This document shows positions 54,510 through 62,275 of a DNA stretch of 64,000 nucleotides, in pieces. The number at the start of each line of letters is the position of its first letter. Positions within the stretch are counted from its first letter, which is position 1. Below the pieces are notes generated by a model that was not told the DNA's origin, ran no database searches, and worked only from the letters and a program-made list of their open reading frames with translations. This DNA is from Sphaerisporangium cinnabarinum. Lineage in GTDB: Bacteria > Actinomycetota > Actinomycetes > Actinomycetales > Cellulomonadaceae. Location: the NCBI GenBank assembly GCA_003052455.1, contig QAPD01000001.1, forward strand, positions 38,428 to 102,427, in the 5' to 3' direction. The position numbers and the translations under genes are program-made.

Positions 54510-55631
54510 TCAGGCCGCGCCGCGCGCGACCGTGCGGCCGTCCTCCGCGAGCGCGCCGAGCCGCGACAGCGCGCGGTAGTACTTCTTGCGGTACCCGCCG
54601 CGCAGCATCTCCTCGGTGAACAGGCTCCGCTCCCCCGTGTACGCGGCGGTCCCGGCGAGGAGCACGGGCACGTCGCGGTCGTAGAGGCGGTCGACGAGCA
54701 CGACGAGGCGCAGCGCCGCGGACTGCTCGGTGACGGGGTGCACGCCCGTGAGCGCGACGACCTCGACGCCGTCGAGCAGCGCCCGGTACCGGCTGGGGTG
54801 GACCTGCGACAGGTGCGCGAGCAGGTCGTCGAACACGTCGAGGGTCGCGCCGGGCCGGCCGGTGACGGCCGCCCGCACGTCGGCCTCGGGCAGCGGCGCG
54901 GAGTCCGTGACGACCGCGCGGTGCCGGTAGTCCTCGCCGTCGACGCGCAGCACCTCGAACCGGGCCGCGAGCGCCTGGATCTCGCGCAGGAAGTCCTCGG
55001 CGGCGAAGCGGCCCTCGCCGAGCGCCTCGGGGAGCGTGTTCGACGTCGCGGCCAGCGCCACGCCGCGGTCCGCGAGCTCGCGCAGGAGCCGGGACATGAG
55101 GACGGTGTCGCCCGGGTCGTCGAGCTCGAACTCGTCGATGCACACGAGCTTCTTCGTGGCGAGCGCGTCCACCGTCGCCCGGAAGCCGAGCGCGCCCACG
55201 AGGTTCGTGTACTCGACGAACGTGCCGTACGCGCTGACGTCGAGGCCTACCGCGTGCGCGAGGGACGTGAGCAGGTGGGTCTTGCCGACGCCGAACCCGC
55301 CGTCCATGTACACCGCGGGCGCCGTCTGCTTCCGGGCGCCGAACAGCCCCTTGCGCGCGGGCTTCACGACGGCGGCCGCGACCTCCTCGAGCCGCGCGAC
55401 GGTGCGCGCCTGGCTCGGGTAGGCGGCGTTGGCGCGGTAGGTCGAGAACCGCGCGTCGGCGAAGTGGCGGGGCGGCACGAGGTCGGCGAGGAGCCGGGCG
55501 GGAGGTACCGAGGGCCGGACGTCGGCGAGGGCGCGGACGGGCCCGCCGGGGGTCGGCGAGGAGGCCGACGCGCGGGCGGTGCCGGGGAGGGCTGCCGGGG
55601 CCGAGGAACCACCGGAGGCGGGCGCAGTCAC
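54510..55631 (-). CDS. zapE: Cell division protein ZapE (AFG1-like ATPase)
   Basis: A 373-residue AAA-type ATPase. Walker A is DGGFGVGKTHLL (about 105), Walker B LVCIDEFELDDPGD, sensor region ALAATSNTLPE, and LFTEEMLRGGYRKKYYRALSRL near the C-terminus. ZapE-like proteins act at the division site or in membrane protein quality control. An Ala/Ser/Pro-rich tail of 40 residues precedes the domain. GTG at 55631 was chosen because TAGGCT lies 8 bases upstream; longer starts would run into the divergent gene. The upstream intergenic region holds two opposed -10 elements. Confidence 0.88.
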   Translation of the reverse strand: MTAPASGGSSAPAALPGTARASASSPTPGGPVRALADVRPSVPPARLLADLVPPRHFADARFSTYRANAAYPSQARTVARLEEVAAAVVKPARKGLFGARKQTAPAVYMDGGFGVGKTHLLTSLAHAVGLDVSAYGTFVEYTNLVGALGFRATVDALATKKLVCIDEFELDDPGDTVLMSRLLRELADRGVALAATSNTLPEALGEGRFAAEDFLREIQALAARFEVLRVDGEDYRHRAVVTDSAPLPEADVRAAVTGRPGATLDVFDDLLAHLSQVHPSRYRALLDGVEVVALTGVHPVTEQSAALRLVVLVDRLYDRDVPVLLAGTAAYTGERSLFTEEMLRGGYRKKYYRALSRLGALAEDGRTVARGAA

Positions 55632-55639
55632 GAGGATCC

Positions 55640-55645
55640 AGCCTA
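55640..55645 (-). promoter_or_regulatory. -10 hexamer TAGGCT, leaderless start of zapE
   Basis: TAGGCT on the minus strand, 8 bases before GTG at 55631. It faces away from the plus-strand TAGCCT only 10 bases further on. Confidence 0.6.
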
Positions 55646-55655
55646 CGCCTGCGGC

Positions 55656-55661
55656 TAGCCT
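55656..55661 (+). promoter_or_regulatory. -10 hexamer TAGCCT, leaderless start of the RibD-like gene
   Basis: TAGCCT, 7 bases, then GTG at 55669. The two start codons of this divergent pair are 37 bases apart, so RNA polymerases cannot bind both promoters at once. Confidence 0.6.
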
Positions 55662-55668
55662 GGCCGCT

Positions 55669-56520
55669 GTGACCTCGACCACCACCCCGCCCGACGGGCC
55701 GGTCGCGCCCGTCGGGCGCACCGACCTCCCCGCGCTCGACGTGCTCCTACCCGCTGCGGAGCACCTCCCGCCCGACCCGCGCGAGGACCGGCTCGCCACG
55801 CTCTACGCCTACCGCACCCCGGTCCGCGGGGCGAGCGTCGTCCGGGCGAACATGGTCGCGAGCGTCGACGGTGCGGCGTGGGGCCCCGACGAGCGGTCGG
55901 GGTCGATCAACGACGACGCGGACTGGCGCGTGTTCCGCGTCCTGCGGGCGCTGGCCGACGTGGTGCTCGTCGGGGCGGGCACGGCGCGCGCCGAGGGCTA
56001 CACCCCGCTCGGCCGGCCGCGCGGGCTGCGGCACCTCCACGACGCCCCGCTCGAGCTCGCCGTCGTCAGCCGCAGCGGCCGCGTGCCCCCGGCGCTCGCC
56101 GGGACGGACCGCCCGCCGTTCGTGCTGACCGGCCCGGCCGGGGCCGCCACCGCCCGGGGCGACGTGCCCGCGGACCGGGTGCTCGTCGTCGGGCAGGACG
56201 CGGCGGGCGACGCGCTCGACCTCGCCGCGGGACTCGCCGCGCTCGCCGGGCGCGGCCTCACGCAGGTGCTCACCGAGGGCGGCCCGTCGCTGCTCGCGGA
56301 CCTCCTCGCCGCGGACCTCGTCGACGAGCTGTGCGTGACGACCACCCCGACGCTCGTGGGGCCCGGACCGGGCCGGATCGTCGGCGGCGCCCCGGCTCCC
56401 GGGACGACGGCGGCGCTCCCCCGCGGGGCACGCCTCGCCCACCTGCTGCACGCCCCCGAGGACCGGCCCGGGTCGCCCGCCGGTACGACCGCCGCGCGCT
56501 GGCTCCTCCCGCTAGGCTGA
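55669..56520 (+). CDS. Pyrimidine reductase-family protein (RibD C-terminal domain)
   Basis: A 283-residue protein of the dihydrofolate reductase-like RibD C-terminal fold. VRANMVASVDGAAWGPDERSGSINDDADWRVFRVLRALADVVLVGAGTARAEGY is the N-terminal signature (NADPH site), followed by LTEGGPSLLADLLAADLVDELCVTTTPTLVGPG. The deaminase half is missing, as in stand-alone family members of actinobacteria. It may act in riboflavin-like or other reductive chemistry; substrate unknown. GTG at 55669 fits the leaderless promoter. The stop overlaps the promoter of the next gene. Confidence 0.85.
   Translation: MTSTTTPPDGPVAPVGRTDLPALDVLLPAAEHLPPDPREDRLATLYAYRTPVRGASVVRANMVASVDGAAWGPDERSGSINDDADWRVFRVLRALADVVLVGAGTARAEGYTPLGRPRGLRHLHDAPLELAVVSRSGRVPPALAGTDRPPFVLTGPAGAATARGDVPADRVLVVGQDAAGDALDLAAGLAALAGRGLTQVLTEGGPSLLADLLAADLVDELCVTTTPTLVGPGPGRIVGGAPAPGTTAALPRGARLAHLLHAPEDRPGSPAGTTAARWLLPLG
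56513..56518 (+). promoter_or_regulatory. -10 hexamer TAGGCT, leaderless start of the gene at 56526
   Basis: TAGGCT overlaps the last codons and first stop base of the upstream gene and is 7 bases before GTG at 56526. Confidence 0.55.
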
Positions 56521-56525
56521 CCCGC

Positions 56526-57011
56526 GTGACCGACACGATCCTCGTCCTGACCGAAGACACGCTCAACCCGGCCGACGTGCAGCACATCCTGTCGCTGCAC
56601 GAGGACGAGCAGCTCGCGTACCGGGTGCTGGTCCCGGCGGACACGGAGCGCAACGTCATCTCGGGGATCATCGACCACCTCAGCGTGGGCGAGCTCAAGG
56701 AGGCGTGGGACGAGGTCCTGGGCCGCGAGCCGTCGCCCACGACGGCGAAGGCGGAGGCGAGCGAGCAGCTGGAGCGCAGCGTGGCCGAGCTCCGCGCGGC
56801 GGGCCGCGAGGCGGACGGCGTCGTCGTCGACGACGACCCGCTGCCGGCGCTGCGCACGGCCGTCGCGTCCGGCGGCGCGCGCGAGATCGTCGTCGTGACC
56901 TACCCGCACGCGGTCGAGGACACGTTCCACACCGACTGGGCCTCGCGGGCGCGCGAGGAGCTGCACGTCCCCGTGCTGCACCTCTACTCGGGCACGAGCG
57001 AGCTGGGCTGA
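56526..57011 (+). CDS. Conserved hypothetical protein, possibly universal-stress-like
   Basis: A 161-residue soluble protein. Alternating strands and helices (ILVLTEDTLNPADVQHILSLHED, YRVLVPADTERNVISGIIDHLS, GVVVDDDPLPALRTAVASGGAREIVVVTYPHAVEDTFHTDWASRAREELHVPVLHLYSG) suggest a Rossmann-like or universal-stress fold, but the usual GxxG ATP motif is not present. Known from other actinobacteria as far as I recall, function unknown. GTG at 56526, leaderless promoter. Confidence 0.7.
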   Translation: MTDTILVLTEDTLNPADVQHILSLHEDEQLAYRVLVPADTERNVISGIIDHLSVGELKEAWDEVLGREPSPTTAKAEASEQLERSVAELRAAGREADGVVVDDDPLPALRTAVASGGAREIVVVTYPHAVEDTFHTDWASRAREELHVPVLHLYSGTSELG

Positions 57012-57016
57012 CCCGC

Positions 57017-57037
57017 CGCTCGTCGGGCCGACGAGCG
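57017..57037. terminator. Hairpin between the convergent genes ending at 57011 and 57073
   Basis: CGCTCGTCGG and CCGACGAGCG around one base (57017-57037); a working stem would be about 8 base pairs with a 5-base loop. A second GC stem (57065-57072 with 57078-57085) overlaps the racemase stop. Confidence 0.55.
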
Positions 57038-57072
57038 CGCCGGCCGGCCCGGCAGTCGTCGGACCCGCGGGG

Positions 57073-57813
57073 TCACGCCCCGCGGACGCGGTGCCCGGCG
57101 CGGCGGATCGTCGCGCGGGCGAGCTGGTCGGTCGAGTCGAGGTAGAGCGGGTCGGCGAGCAGGTCGTGGTCGACGGCGACCACGGACAGCTCCGTGCAGC
57201 CCAGCACGATCACCTGGGCCCCGCGCTCGACGAGCCGGCCCGCGACGGCGCGGAACGTCTCGATGTCGACCGGCCGCCCCGCCTTCACCTGCTCGTAGAT
57301 GATCTGCGACACGAGCGTCTGGTCGGCGTCGTCGGGCACGAGCGCCTCGACCCCGTGGCGCGCGAACGCGTCCTGGTACACCCCCGACGCCGCGGTCCCC
57401 GCCGTCGCGAGCAGGCCCACCGCGCGCAGGTCGTCGACCCGCGCACGCGCTGCGTCGACCGTCGTGTCGATGATGGACACGAACGGGACGCTGATCGCGT
57501 CGAGCACCTGCTGCGTGAAGTAGTGCGCGGTGTTGCACGGCATGACGAGGAAGTCCGCGCCGAAGCGCTCGAGCCGCTCTGCGTCCCGCGCGAGCACCGG
57601 GCCCGGGTCCGCGTCCGACCGCCCGAGGATGAAGTCCGTGCGGTCGGGGATCGTCGCGTGGTTGAGCACGACGGCGTCGACGTGGTCCTGGTCGCGCTCG
57701 GCCTCCGTGAGCGCGACGAGGAGCTGGAGGAAGTAGGCCGTGGCGAGCGGCCCGACACCTCCGAGCACTCCGACGAGGGGCTGGGCGTGGTCCTGGTCCG
57801 GTCGCGACGTCAC
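57073..57813 (-). CDS. Aspartate/glutamate racemase family protein
   Basis: A 246-residue cofactor-free racemase. The two catalytic cysteines are seen in VMPCNTAHYF and VLGCTELSVVAVDHDLL. GVLGGVGPLATAYFLQLL and NHATIPDRTDFIL are signatures of the aspartate racemase branch rather than MurI. It would make D-aspartate. The gene is divergent from a D-aspartate ligase-like gene 100 bases away, so the two probably supply and use D-Asp for the peptidoglycan bridge. GTG at 57813 with TAGGAT six bases upstream. Confidence 0.88.
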   Translation of the reverse strand: MTSRPDQDHAQPLVGVLGGVGPLATAYFLQLLVALTEAERDQDHVDAVVLNHATIPDRTDFILGRSDADPGPVLARDAERLERFGADFLVMPCNTAHYFTQQVLDAISVPFVSIIDTTVDAARARVDDLRAVGLLATAGTAASGVYQDAFARHGVEALVPDDADQTLVSQIIYEQVKAGRPVDIETFRAVAGRLVERGAQVIVLGCTELSVVAVDHDLLADPLYLDSTDQLARATIRRAGHRVRGA

Positions 57814-57819
57814 CCGTGG

Positions 57820-57868
57820 ATCCTACGGCTCCCGCGTCCCGGGGCGCGGGCCGCGCGGACCGTAGGAT
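57820..57868. promoter_or_regulatory. Divergent promoter pair of racemase and D-Asp ligase inside a 9-base inverted repeat
   Basis: ATCCTACGG (57820-57828) and CCGTAGGAT (57860-57868) are perfect reverse complements, so a TAGGAT -10 hexamer faces outward on each side: minus strand for the racemase (leaderless, 6 bases from GTG), plus strand for the ligase (leader of about 38 bases). The symmetry could reflect a shared regulator or simply two similar promoters. Confidence 0.5.
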
Positions 57869-57912
57869 GGCGGACGCCCGCCGACCCGAAGAGAAACGGA
57901 CGACCCTCCGCG

Positions 57913-59145
57913 ATGACGTACGGCAACGCCGAGTTCCTCCCCATCGTCCTGGGGACCAACCTCAACACCTACAACATCGCGAGGTCGTTGCACGAGGCGT
58001 ACGGCGTCCGCACGCTGGCCCTGGGCCGCTTCCCCCTGCGCGAGACGGCGGACTCCCGCATCGTCGACGTGCGCACCTACCGGGACTTCGACGACCCCGA
58101 GCGCATCGTCGCGGTCCTGCGCGAGCTCGCGGAGGAGTTCCCGGGCCGCAAGCGCCTGCTCATCGCGAACATCGAGTTCTACACGAACGTCGTCATCGCC
58201 CACCGGGCCGAGCTCGAGGACCTCTACGTCATCCCGCTCGTCGGCGAGGACCTGGCCGCGCGCCTCATGAACAAGACCGACTTCGCGCGCACGTGCGCGG
58301 AGCTCGGCGTGCCGCACCCGGAGACGGTGATCGCCACGGCGGCCGACGTCGACGCTCCCGGCTTCGGGGAGGACCTCCCCTTCCCGTACCCGCTCATCCT
58401 CAAGCCGGCCGACACCGACACCTACCCGCGGCTGCGGTTCGAGGGCAAGAAGAAGGTCTACCTCGTCCAGGACGCGGCCGAGCTGCGCGACGTCGGCCGC
58501 CGCATCTACGCCGCCGGCTACACGGACGACCTCATCGTCCAGGAGTACCTCGCGGGCGACGAGTCCGTCATGCGCGTGGTCAACACGTACTCCGACCGCC
58601 ACGGCCGCCTGCGGTTCCTGTCCGCGGCCCAGATCGTGCTCGGCGAGTACGACCCGAAGCTCGTCGGGAACTACAACGCCGTCGTGACGATGAAGGACGA
58701 CCGGCTCACGGAGTCGATCCGGCACCTGCTCGACAGCCTCGGCTACGTCGGCGCCGCCAACCTCGACGTCATGTACGACCGCCGCACCGGCACGAGCAAG
58801 ATCCTCGAGGTCAACCTGCGCCAGGGCGCGGCGAGCTTCTACACGATGGCCGCGGGCGGCAACCTCGCGCGCTGCTACGTCGAGGACCTCGTGTACGGGC
58901 GCGAGCTGCCCGAGCAGGTCACGTCGGAGGCGCGCCTGTGGGTCAACGTGCCCTACCCCGTCGTCCGCGCGCTCGTCCCCGTGTCGCTGCGCCACCGCGT
59001 GAAGAAGGCCCGCAAGCACGGCGTGTGGCACACCCTGCGGTACGCGCCCGACCGGAGCCTGCGCCGCCGCCTCGACGTGTGGCGCGTGGACCTGCGCCAC
59101 ACGCTCGACTACGTGAAGTTCGCGCGCTCGCGCCCGTCGGCCTGA
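57913..59145 (+). CDS. ATP-grasp D-aspartate ligase-like protein
   Basis: A 410-residue ATP-grasp enzyme. It resembles, from memory, the Enterococcus faecium D-aspartate ligase AslA: EFLPIVLGTNLNTYNIARSLHEAYG, LMNKTDFARTCAELGVPHPET, YPLILKPAD, RFEGKKKVYLV, and the metal-binding ILEVNLRQGAASFYTMAAGGNLAR. AslA adds D-Asp to the epsilon-amino group of L-Lys in peptidoglycan precursors. The divergent aspartate racemase supports that role, implying an A4alpha L-Lys-D-Asp wall. ATG at 57913 lacks a strong ribosome binding site. A basic C-terminal tail (RHRVKKARKHGVWHTLR) may bind membrane or wall precursors. A large hairpin follows. Confidence 0.88.
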   Translation: MTYGNAEFLPIVLGTNLNTYNIARSLHEAYGVRTLALGRFPLRETADSRIVDVRTYRDFDDPERIVAVLRELAEEFPGRKRLLIANIEFYTNVVIAHRAELEDLYVIPLVGEDLAARLMNKTDFARTCAELGVPHPETVIATAADVDAPGFGEDLPFPYPLILKPADTDTYPRLRFEGKKKVYLVQDAAELRDVGRRIYAAGYTDDLIVQEYLAGDESVMRVVNTYSDRHGRLRFLSAAQIVLGEYDPKLVGNYNAVVTMKDDRLTESIRHLLDSLGYVGAANLDVMYDRRTGTSKILEVNLRQGAASFYTMAAGGNLARCYVEDLVYGRELPEQVTSEARLWVNVPYPVVRALVPVSLRHRVKKARKHGVWHTLRYAPDRSLRRRLDVWRVDLRHTLDYVKFARSRPSA

Positions 59146-59162
59146 CCCTGGCCGGGTCGCGC

Positions 59163-59222
59163 GCCGACCAGGTGGTCCTGGCGCGTCCGGTGTCGCGGAC
59201 GCGCCGGGACCACCTGGTCGGC
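59163..59222. terminator. Bidirectional terminator between convergent genes (27-base-pair stem)
   Basis: Bases 59163-59189 and 59196-59222 are reverse complements at 26 of 27 positions (the mismatch would be G-U in RNA) with a 6-base loop. It lies between the stops at 59145 (plus) and 59249 (minus), ideal for ending both transcripts. Confidence 0.85.
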
Positions 59223-59248
59223 CGTCAGGGACCGCCTGGTCGTGGGGC

Positions 59249-60418
59249 TCAGGCGCCCAGGGCGGACCGGACGGCCTCGACGAGGCGGCGCGCCGTCGCG
59301 ACGCCGACGGTGGTCGGCAGGTTGACGACGCGCGCGACGAGGTCCTCCGTCGTCGCGAGCGCGGGGTCGCCCGGCGTGTACCCGTAGACCGCGGGGTCGT
59401 CCGGGCCCGGGAACAGCGCCGGCCGGTACCACTTCCCGACGTAGAACCCGGCGGCCGTGAGCTCGGCGACCAGACGGTCGGCGGTCGCGGCGTCGGGCGC
59501 GAAGAACGGGAACCGCACGAGCGGCGCGCGCTCCCCGATCCCGGCCGGGACCTCGACGACGCCCGACAGCCCGCGCACGTACTCCGCGACCGTGTCGGCG
59601 CGGCGCGCCTCGGTGTCGCCGCTGGACCGCAGCGCGTCGACCATGCGGTCCACGACCCACGCGGACGGGCGCTGCGGCGGGTGCGCGAGCCCGCCCCGGT
59701 TCTCCACGGGCGCGATCGCCGGCTCGTAGGCGCCGACGGCCGTCAGCGCACCACGCACCTTGCCCGCGGCCGCGCCGGGGAGACGGTTGAGCACGCGCAC
59801 CTGCGTGCGGAAGCTGCGCGCCGCGAGGTCGAGCCGCGGCCCGACGACGGGGAGCGCGTCGAGCGCCGCCACCGTCGCCGCGCGCAGCGCCGGGTCGAGC
59901 GCGGGGCTCACCCACACCGCCCCGCCGAAGCGCGTGGGCAGCAGCTTCTCGACGCCGAACGAGTGGAACGAGACGTCCGCGACGGGCGTGCCGTCGGCGT
60001 CCCGCGCGAGGCGCCCCACGCAGTGCGCGCTGTCCTCGACGAGCAGCGCCCCGACCGAGCGCGCGGCGTCGCGCAGGCGACGCGCGGCCGGCTCGTCGAC
60101 GATGCCGAACGTGTTCTGCAGCACCACCGCCCGCGTGGCCGGGCCGAGGGCGAGCCGCTCGGGGTCGATCGCGACCGTCGTCGGGGACACCTCGGCGTAG
60201 ACGGGCCGCAGCCCGGCGACGAGCACCGGGTCGACCGCCGTCGAGCACGTGAACACCTGGGTGACCACGTCACCCGGCCCCCGCGCCTCGGCGAGCGCGC
60301 GGAACACGACCTCCATCCCGTAGCGGGCCTTGAAGACGAGGAACCAGTCGGCCGGGTCGGTGCCCGTCCGGTCGGCGAGCATCCTCGTCGCGGTCGCGTC
60401 CTGCGGGTGGCGGCTCAT
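59249..60418 (-). CDS. DegT/DnrJ/EryC1/StrS-family PLP aminotransferase
   Basis: A 389-residue fold-type I aminotransferase. The PLP lysine is in SFHSFGVEKLLPTRFGG (about residue 160), with VLQNTFGIVDEPAARRLRDAARSVGALLVEDSAHC before it (the His/Asp pair). RPALFPGPDD and VVNLPTTVGV close the fold. Members make amino sugars or amino-cyclitols; here it could serve wall polysaccharide or precursor synthesis near the D-Asp genes, but no sugar-modifying partners are adjacent. ATG at 60418. Convergent with the ligase gene. Confidence 0.85.
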   Translation of the reverse strand: MSRHPQDATATRMLADRTGTDPADWFLVFKARYGMEVVFRALAEARGPGDVVTQVFTCSTAVDPVLVAGLRPVYAEVSPTTVAIDPERLALGPATRAVVLQNTFGIVDEPAARRLRDAARSVGALLVEDSAHCVGRLARDADGTPVADVSFHSFGVEKLLPTRFGGAVWVSPALDPALRAATVAALDALPVVGPRLDLAARSFRTQVRVLNRLPGAAAGKVRGALTAVGAYEPAIAPVENRGGLAHPPQRPSAWVVDRMVDALRSSGDTEARRADTVAEYVRGLSGVVEVPAGIGERAPLVRFPFFAPDAATADRLVAELTAAGFYVGKWYRPALFPGPDDPAVYGYTPGDPALATTEDLVARVVNLPTTVGVATARRLVEAVRSALGA

Positions 60419-60522
60419 CGTTCTCCGTGTCGTCCGGCGTCAGGGGTGGGGCCGACGCAGCGGCCCGCGCGGCCTAGCCTGCCACGTCGGCGGACTCGCA
60501 GGGACGCGCGGGCCGGGACGCG

Positions 60523-60562
60523 CGACGGCGGCCGCCGCGCCGGAGCGCGACGACCGCCGTCG
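60523..60562 (-). terminator. Terminator hairpin after gnd
   Basis: CGACGGCGG (60523-60531) and CCGCCGTCG (60554-60562), 9 base pairs, 22-base GC-rich loop, 17 bases after the gnd stop. It also lies within the leader region of the aminotransferase at 60418. Confidence 0.65.
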
Positions 60563-60579
60563 GGACGTCGGGAGGGACG

Positions 60580-62016
60580 TCAGGCGTCGGACTCGGTGCG
60601 GTCGCTCGACCACTCGGTGTGGAAGACGCCCGGCTTGTCGACGCGGCGGTAGGTGTGCGCGCCGAAGAAGTCGCGCTGCGCCTGGATCAGCGCGGCGGGC
60701 AGGCGCTCGGCCCGCACGCCGTCGTAGTAGGCGAGCGACGACGAGAACGCGGGCGTCGGCACGCCGTTCAGGGCGGCCTGGGCCACCACCCGACGCCACG
60801 CCGCGAGACCGTTGCCGACCGCGCCCGTGAAGTACTCGTCGGCGAGGAGCAGCGGGAGCTGCGCGTCGCGCTCGTACGCCTCGGTGATGCGGTTGAGGAA
60901 GCGCGCGCGGATGATGCAGCCGCCGCGCCAGATGCGGGCCATCGCGCCGCGGTCGATGTCCCAGCCGTACTCGGCCGACGCGGCCGCGATCTGGTCGAAG
61001 CCCTGCGAGTAAGCGACGACCTTCGACGCGTAGAGCGCGAGACGCACGTCCTCGACGAACGCGTCGCGGTCCTGCACGTCCCACGCCGCGGCGTCGGCGG
61101 GCAGCGCGGCGCGACCCGCCTCGCGCTGCGGGACCGAGCCGGACAGCGCGCGGGCGAACGTCGCCTCGGCGATGCCGGTGATCGGCACGCCGAGGTCGAG
61201 GCCGTTCTGCACCGTCCAGCGACCGGTGCCCTTCTGCTCCGCCTGGTCGAGCACGACGTCGACGAACGCCTTGCCGGTCTCCGCGTCGACGTGCTGGAGC
61301 ACGTCGGCGGTGATCTCGATGAGGAACGACTCGAGGTCGCCCGTGTTCCACTGCGCGAAGATCTCGCCGATCTCCTGCGCGGACGCGCCGAGCCCCTGCT
61401 TGAGCAGGTCGTACGCCTCGGCGATGAGCTGCATGTCGGCGTACTCGATGCCGTTGTGCACCATCTTGACGAAGTGGCCGGCGCCGTCGGGCCCGACGTA
61501 GGTGCAGCACGGCACGCCGTCGACCTTCGCCGAGATGTCCTCGAGGATGGGGCCGAGGCTCTGGTACGACTCGCGCGTGCCGCCCGGCATGATCGACGGG
61601 CCGTTGAGCGCGCCCTCCTCGCCGCCCGAGACGCCGGTGCCCACGAAGTGCAGGCCCAGCGCCGCGAGCGCCTTCTCGCGGCGGATCGTGTCGGGGAAGT
61701 GCGCGTTGCCGGCGTCGACGACGATGTCACCCTCCTCGAGCAGCGGCACGAGCTCGTCGATGACGGCGTCGGTGGCCGCGCCGGCCTTGACCATGATGAC
61801 GACCTTGCGCGGGCGCTCGAGCGAGGCCACGAAGTCCGCCATCGACTCCGACGGGACGAAGTCGCCCTCGGTGCCCGCCTCGGCGATCAGGGACTCGGTC
61901 TTGGCGTACGAGCGGTTGTGCACCGCGACCGTGTAGCCGTGCCGGGCGAAGTTGCGGGCCAGGTTGCGACCCATGACGGCGAGTCCGGTCACACCGATCT
62001 GTGCGCGTGCTGACAT
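60580..62016 (-). CDS. gnd: 6-phosphogluconate dehydrogenase (decarboxylating), NADP-type
   Basis: A 478-residue pentose-phosphate pathway enzyme making ribulose 5-phosphate, CO2 and NADPH. The N-terminal Rossmann motif is VTGLAVMGRNLARN, then VHNRS with Arg for NADP. GTGVSGGEEGALNGPSIMPGG is the substrate site, and HFVKMVHNGIEYADMQLIAEAYDLL holds the catalytic Lys. Full length for the long (E. coli/mammalian) type. ATG at 62016 follows AGGGA. Monocistronic, ending in a hairpin. Confidence 0.95.
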   Translation of the reverse strand: MSARAQIGVTGLAVMGRNLARNFARHGYTVAVHNRSYAKTESLIAEAGTEGDFVPSESMADFVASLERPRKVVIMVKAGAATDAVIDELVPLLEEGDIVVDAGNAHFPDTIRREKALAALGLHFVGTGVSGGEEGALNGPSIMPGGTRESYQSLGPILEDISAKVDGVPCCTYVGPDGAGHFVKMVHNGIEYADMQLIAEAYDLLKQGLGASAQEIGEIFAQWNTGDLESFLIEITADVLQHVDAETGKAFVDVVLDQAEQKGTGRWTVQNGLDLGVPITGIAEATFARALSGSVPQREAGRAALPADAAAWDVQDRDAFVEDVRLALYASKVVAYSQGFDQIAAASAEYGWDIDRGAMARIWRGGCIIRARFLNRITEAYERDAQLPLLLADEYFTGAVGNGLAAWRRVVAQAALNGVPTPAFSSSLAYYDGVRAERLPAALIQAQRDFFGAHTYRRVDKPGVFHTEWSSDRTESDA

Positions 62017-62263
62017 CTGCTTCCCTGCTCCTCGGGGGTCGGTCCCGGCGCACGACGGCTGCGCGCGGGAGGGCGCGGAACCGGGCCGGGCGCGGGCGCG
62101 CGGCCGGGTGCACCGGGGATGGATACGCTGCCAGCCTAGTCCTCGGGCGCCGTCGCGCCCCGGGGGGTGCCACGATCCGGTCACCCGCAGGGATCGTGAC
62201 GAAGTCGGGGTCACGATTCGATGACACCCGCGCGGCGTGCGTCCGTCCCGCCCCTCCCGCTCG

Positions 62264-62269
62264 TACTGT
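62264..62269 (+). promoter_or_regulatory. -10 hexamer TACTGT, leaderless start of the DUF3000 gene
   Basis: TACTGT, 6 bases, then GTG at 62276. The 259-base gap between gnd (start 62016) and this gene contains no other feature I can support. Confidence 0.5.
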
Positions 62270-62275
62270 GCCGGG

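Noticed and set aside
51920..54510. Transposon or prophage remnant around the island gene
   Set aside because: No transposase, integrase or phage genes, and no convincing direct or inverted repeats at the two edges.
54406..55143. Second minus-strand frame within zapE
   Set aside because: Shadow of zapE in another frame; the ATPase motifs are all in the zapE frame.
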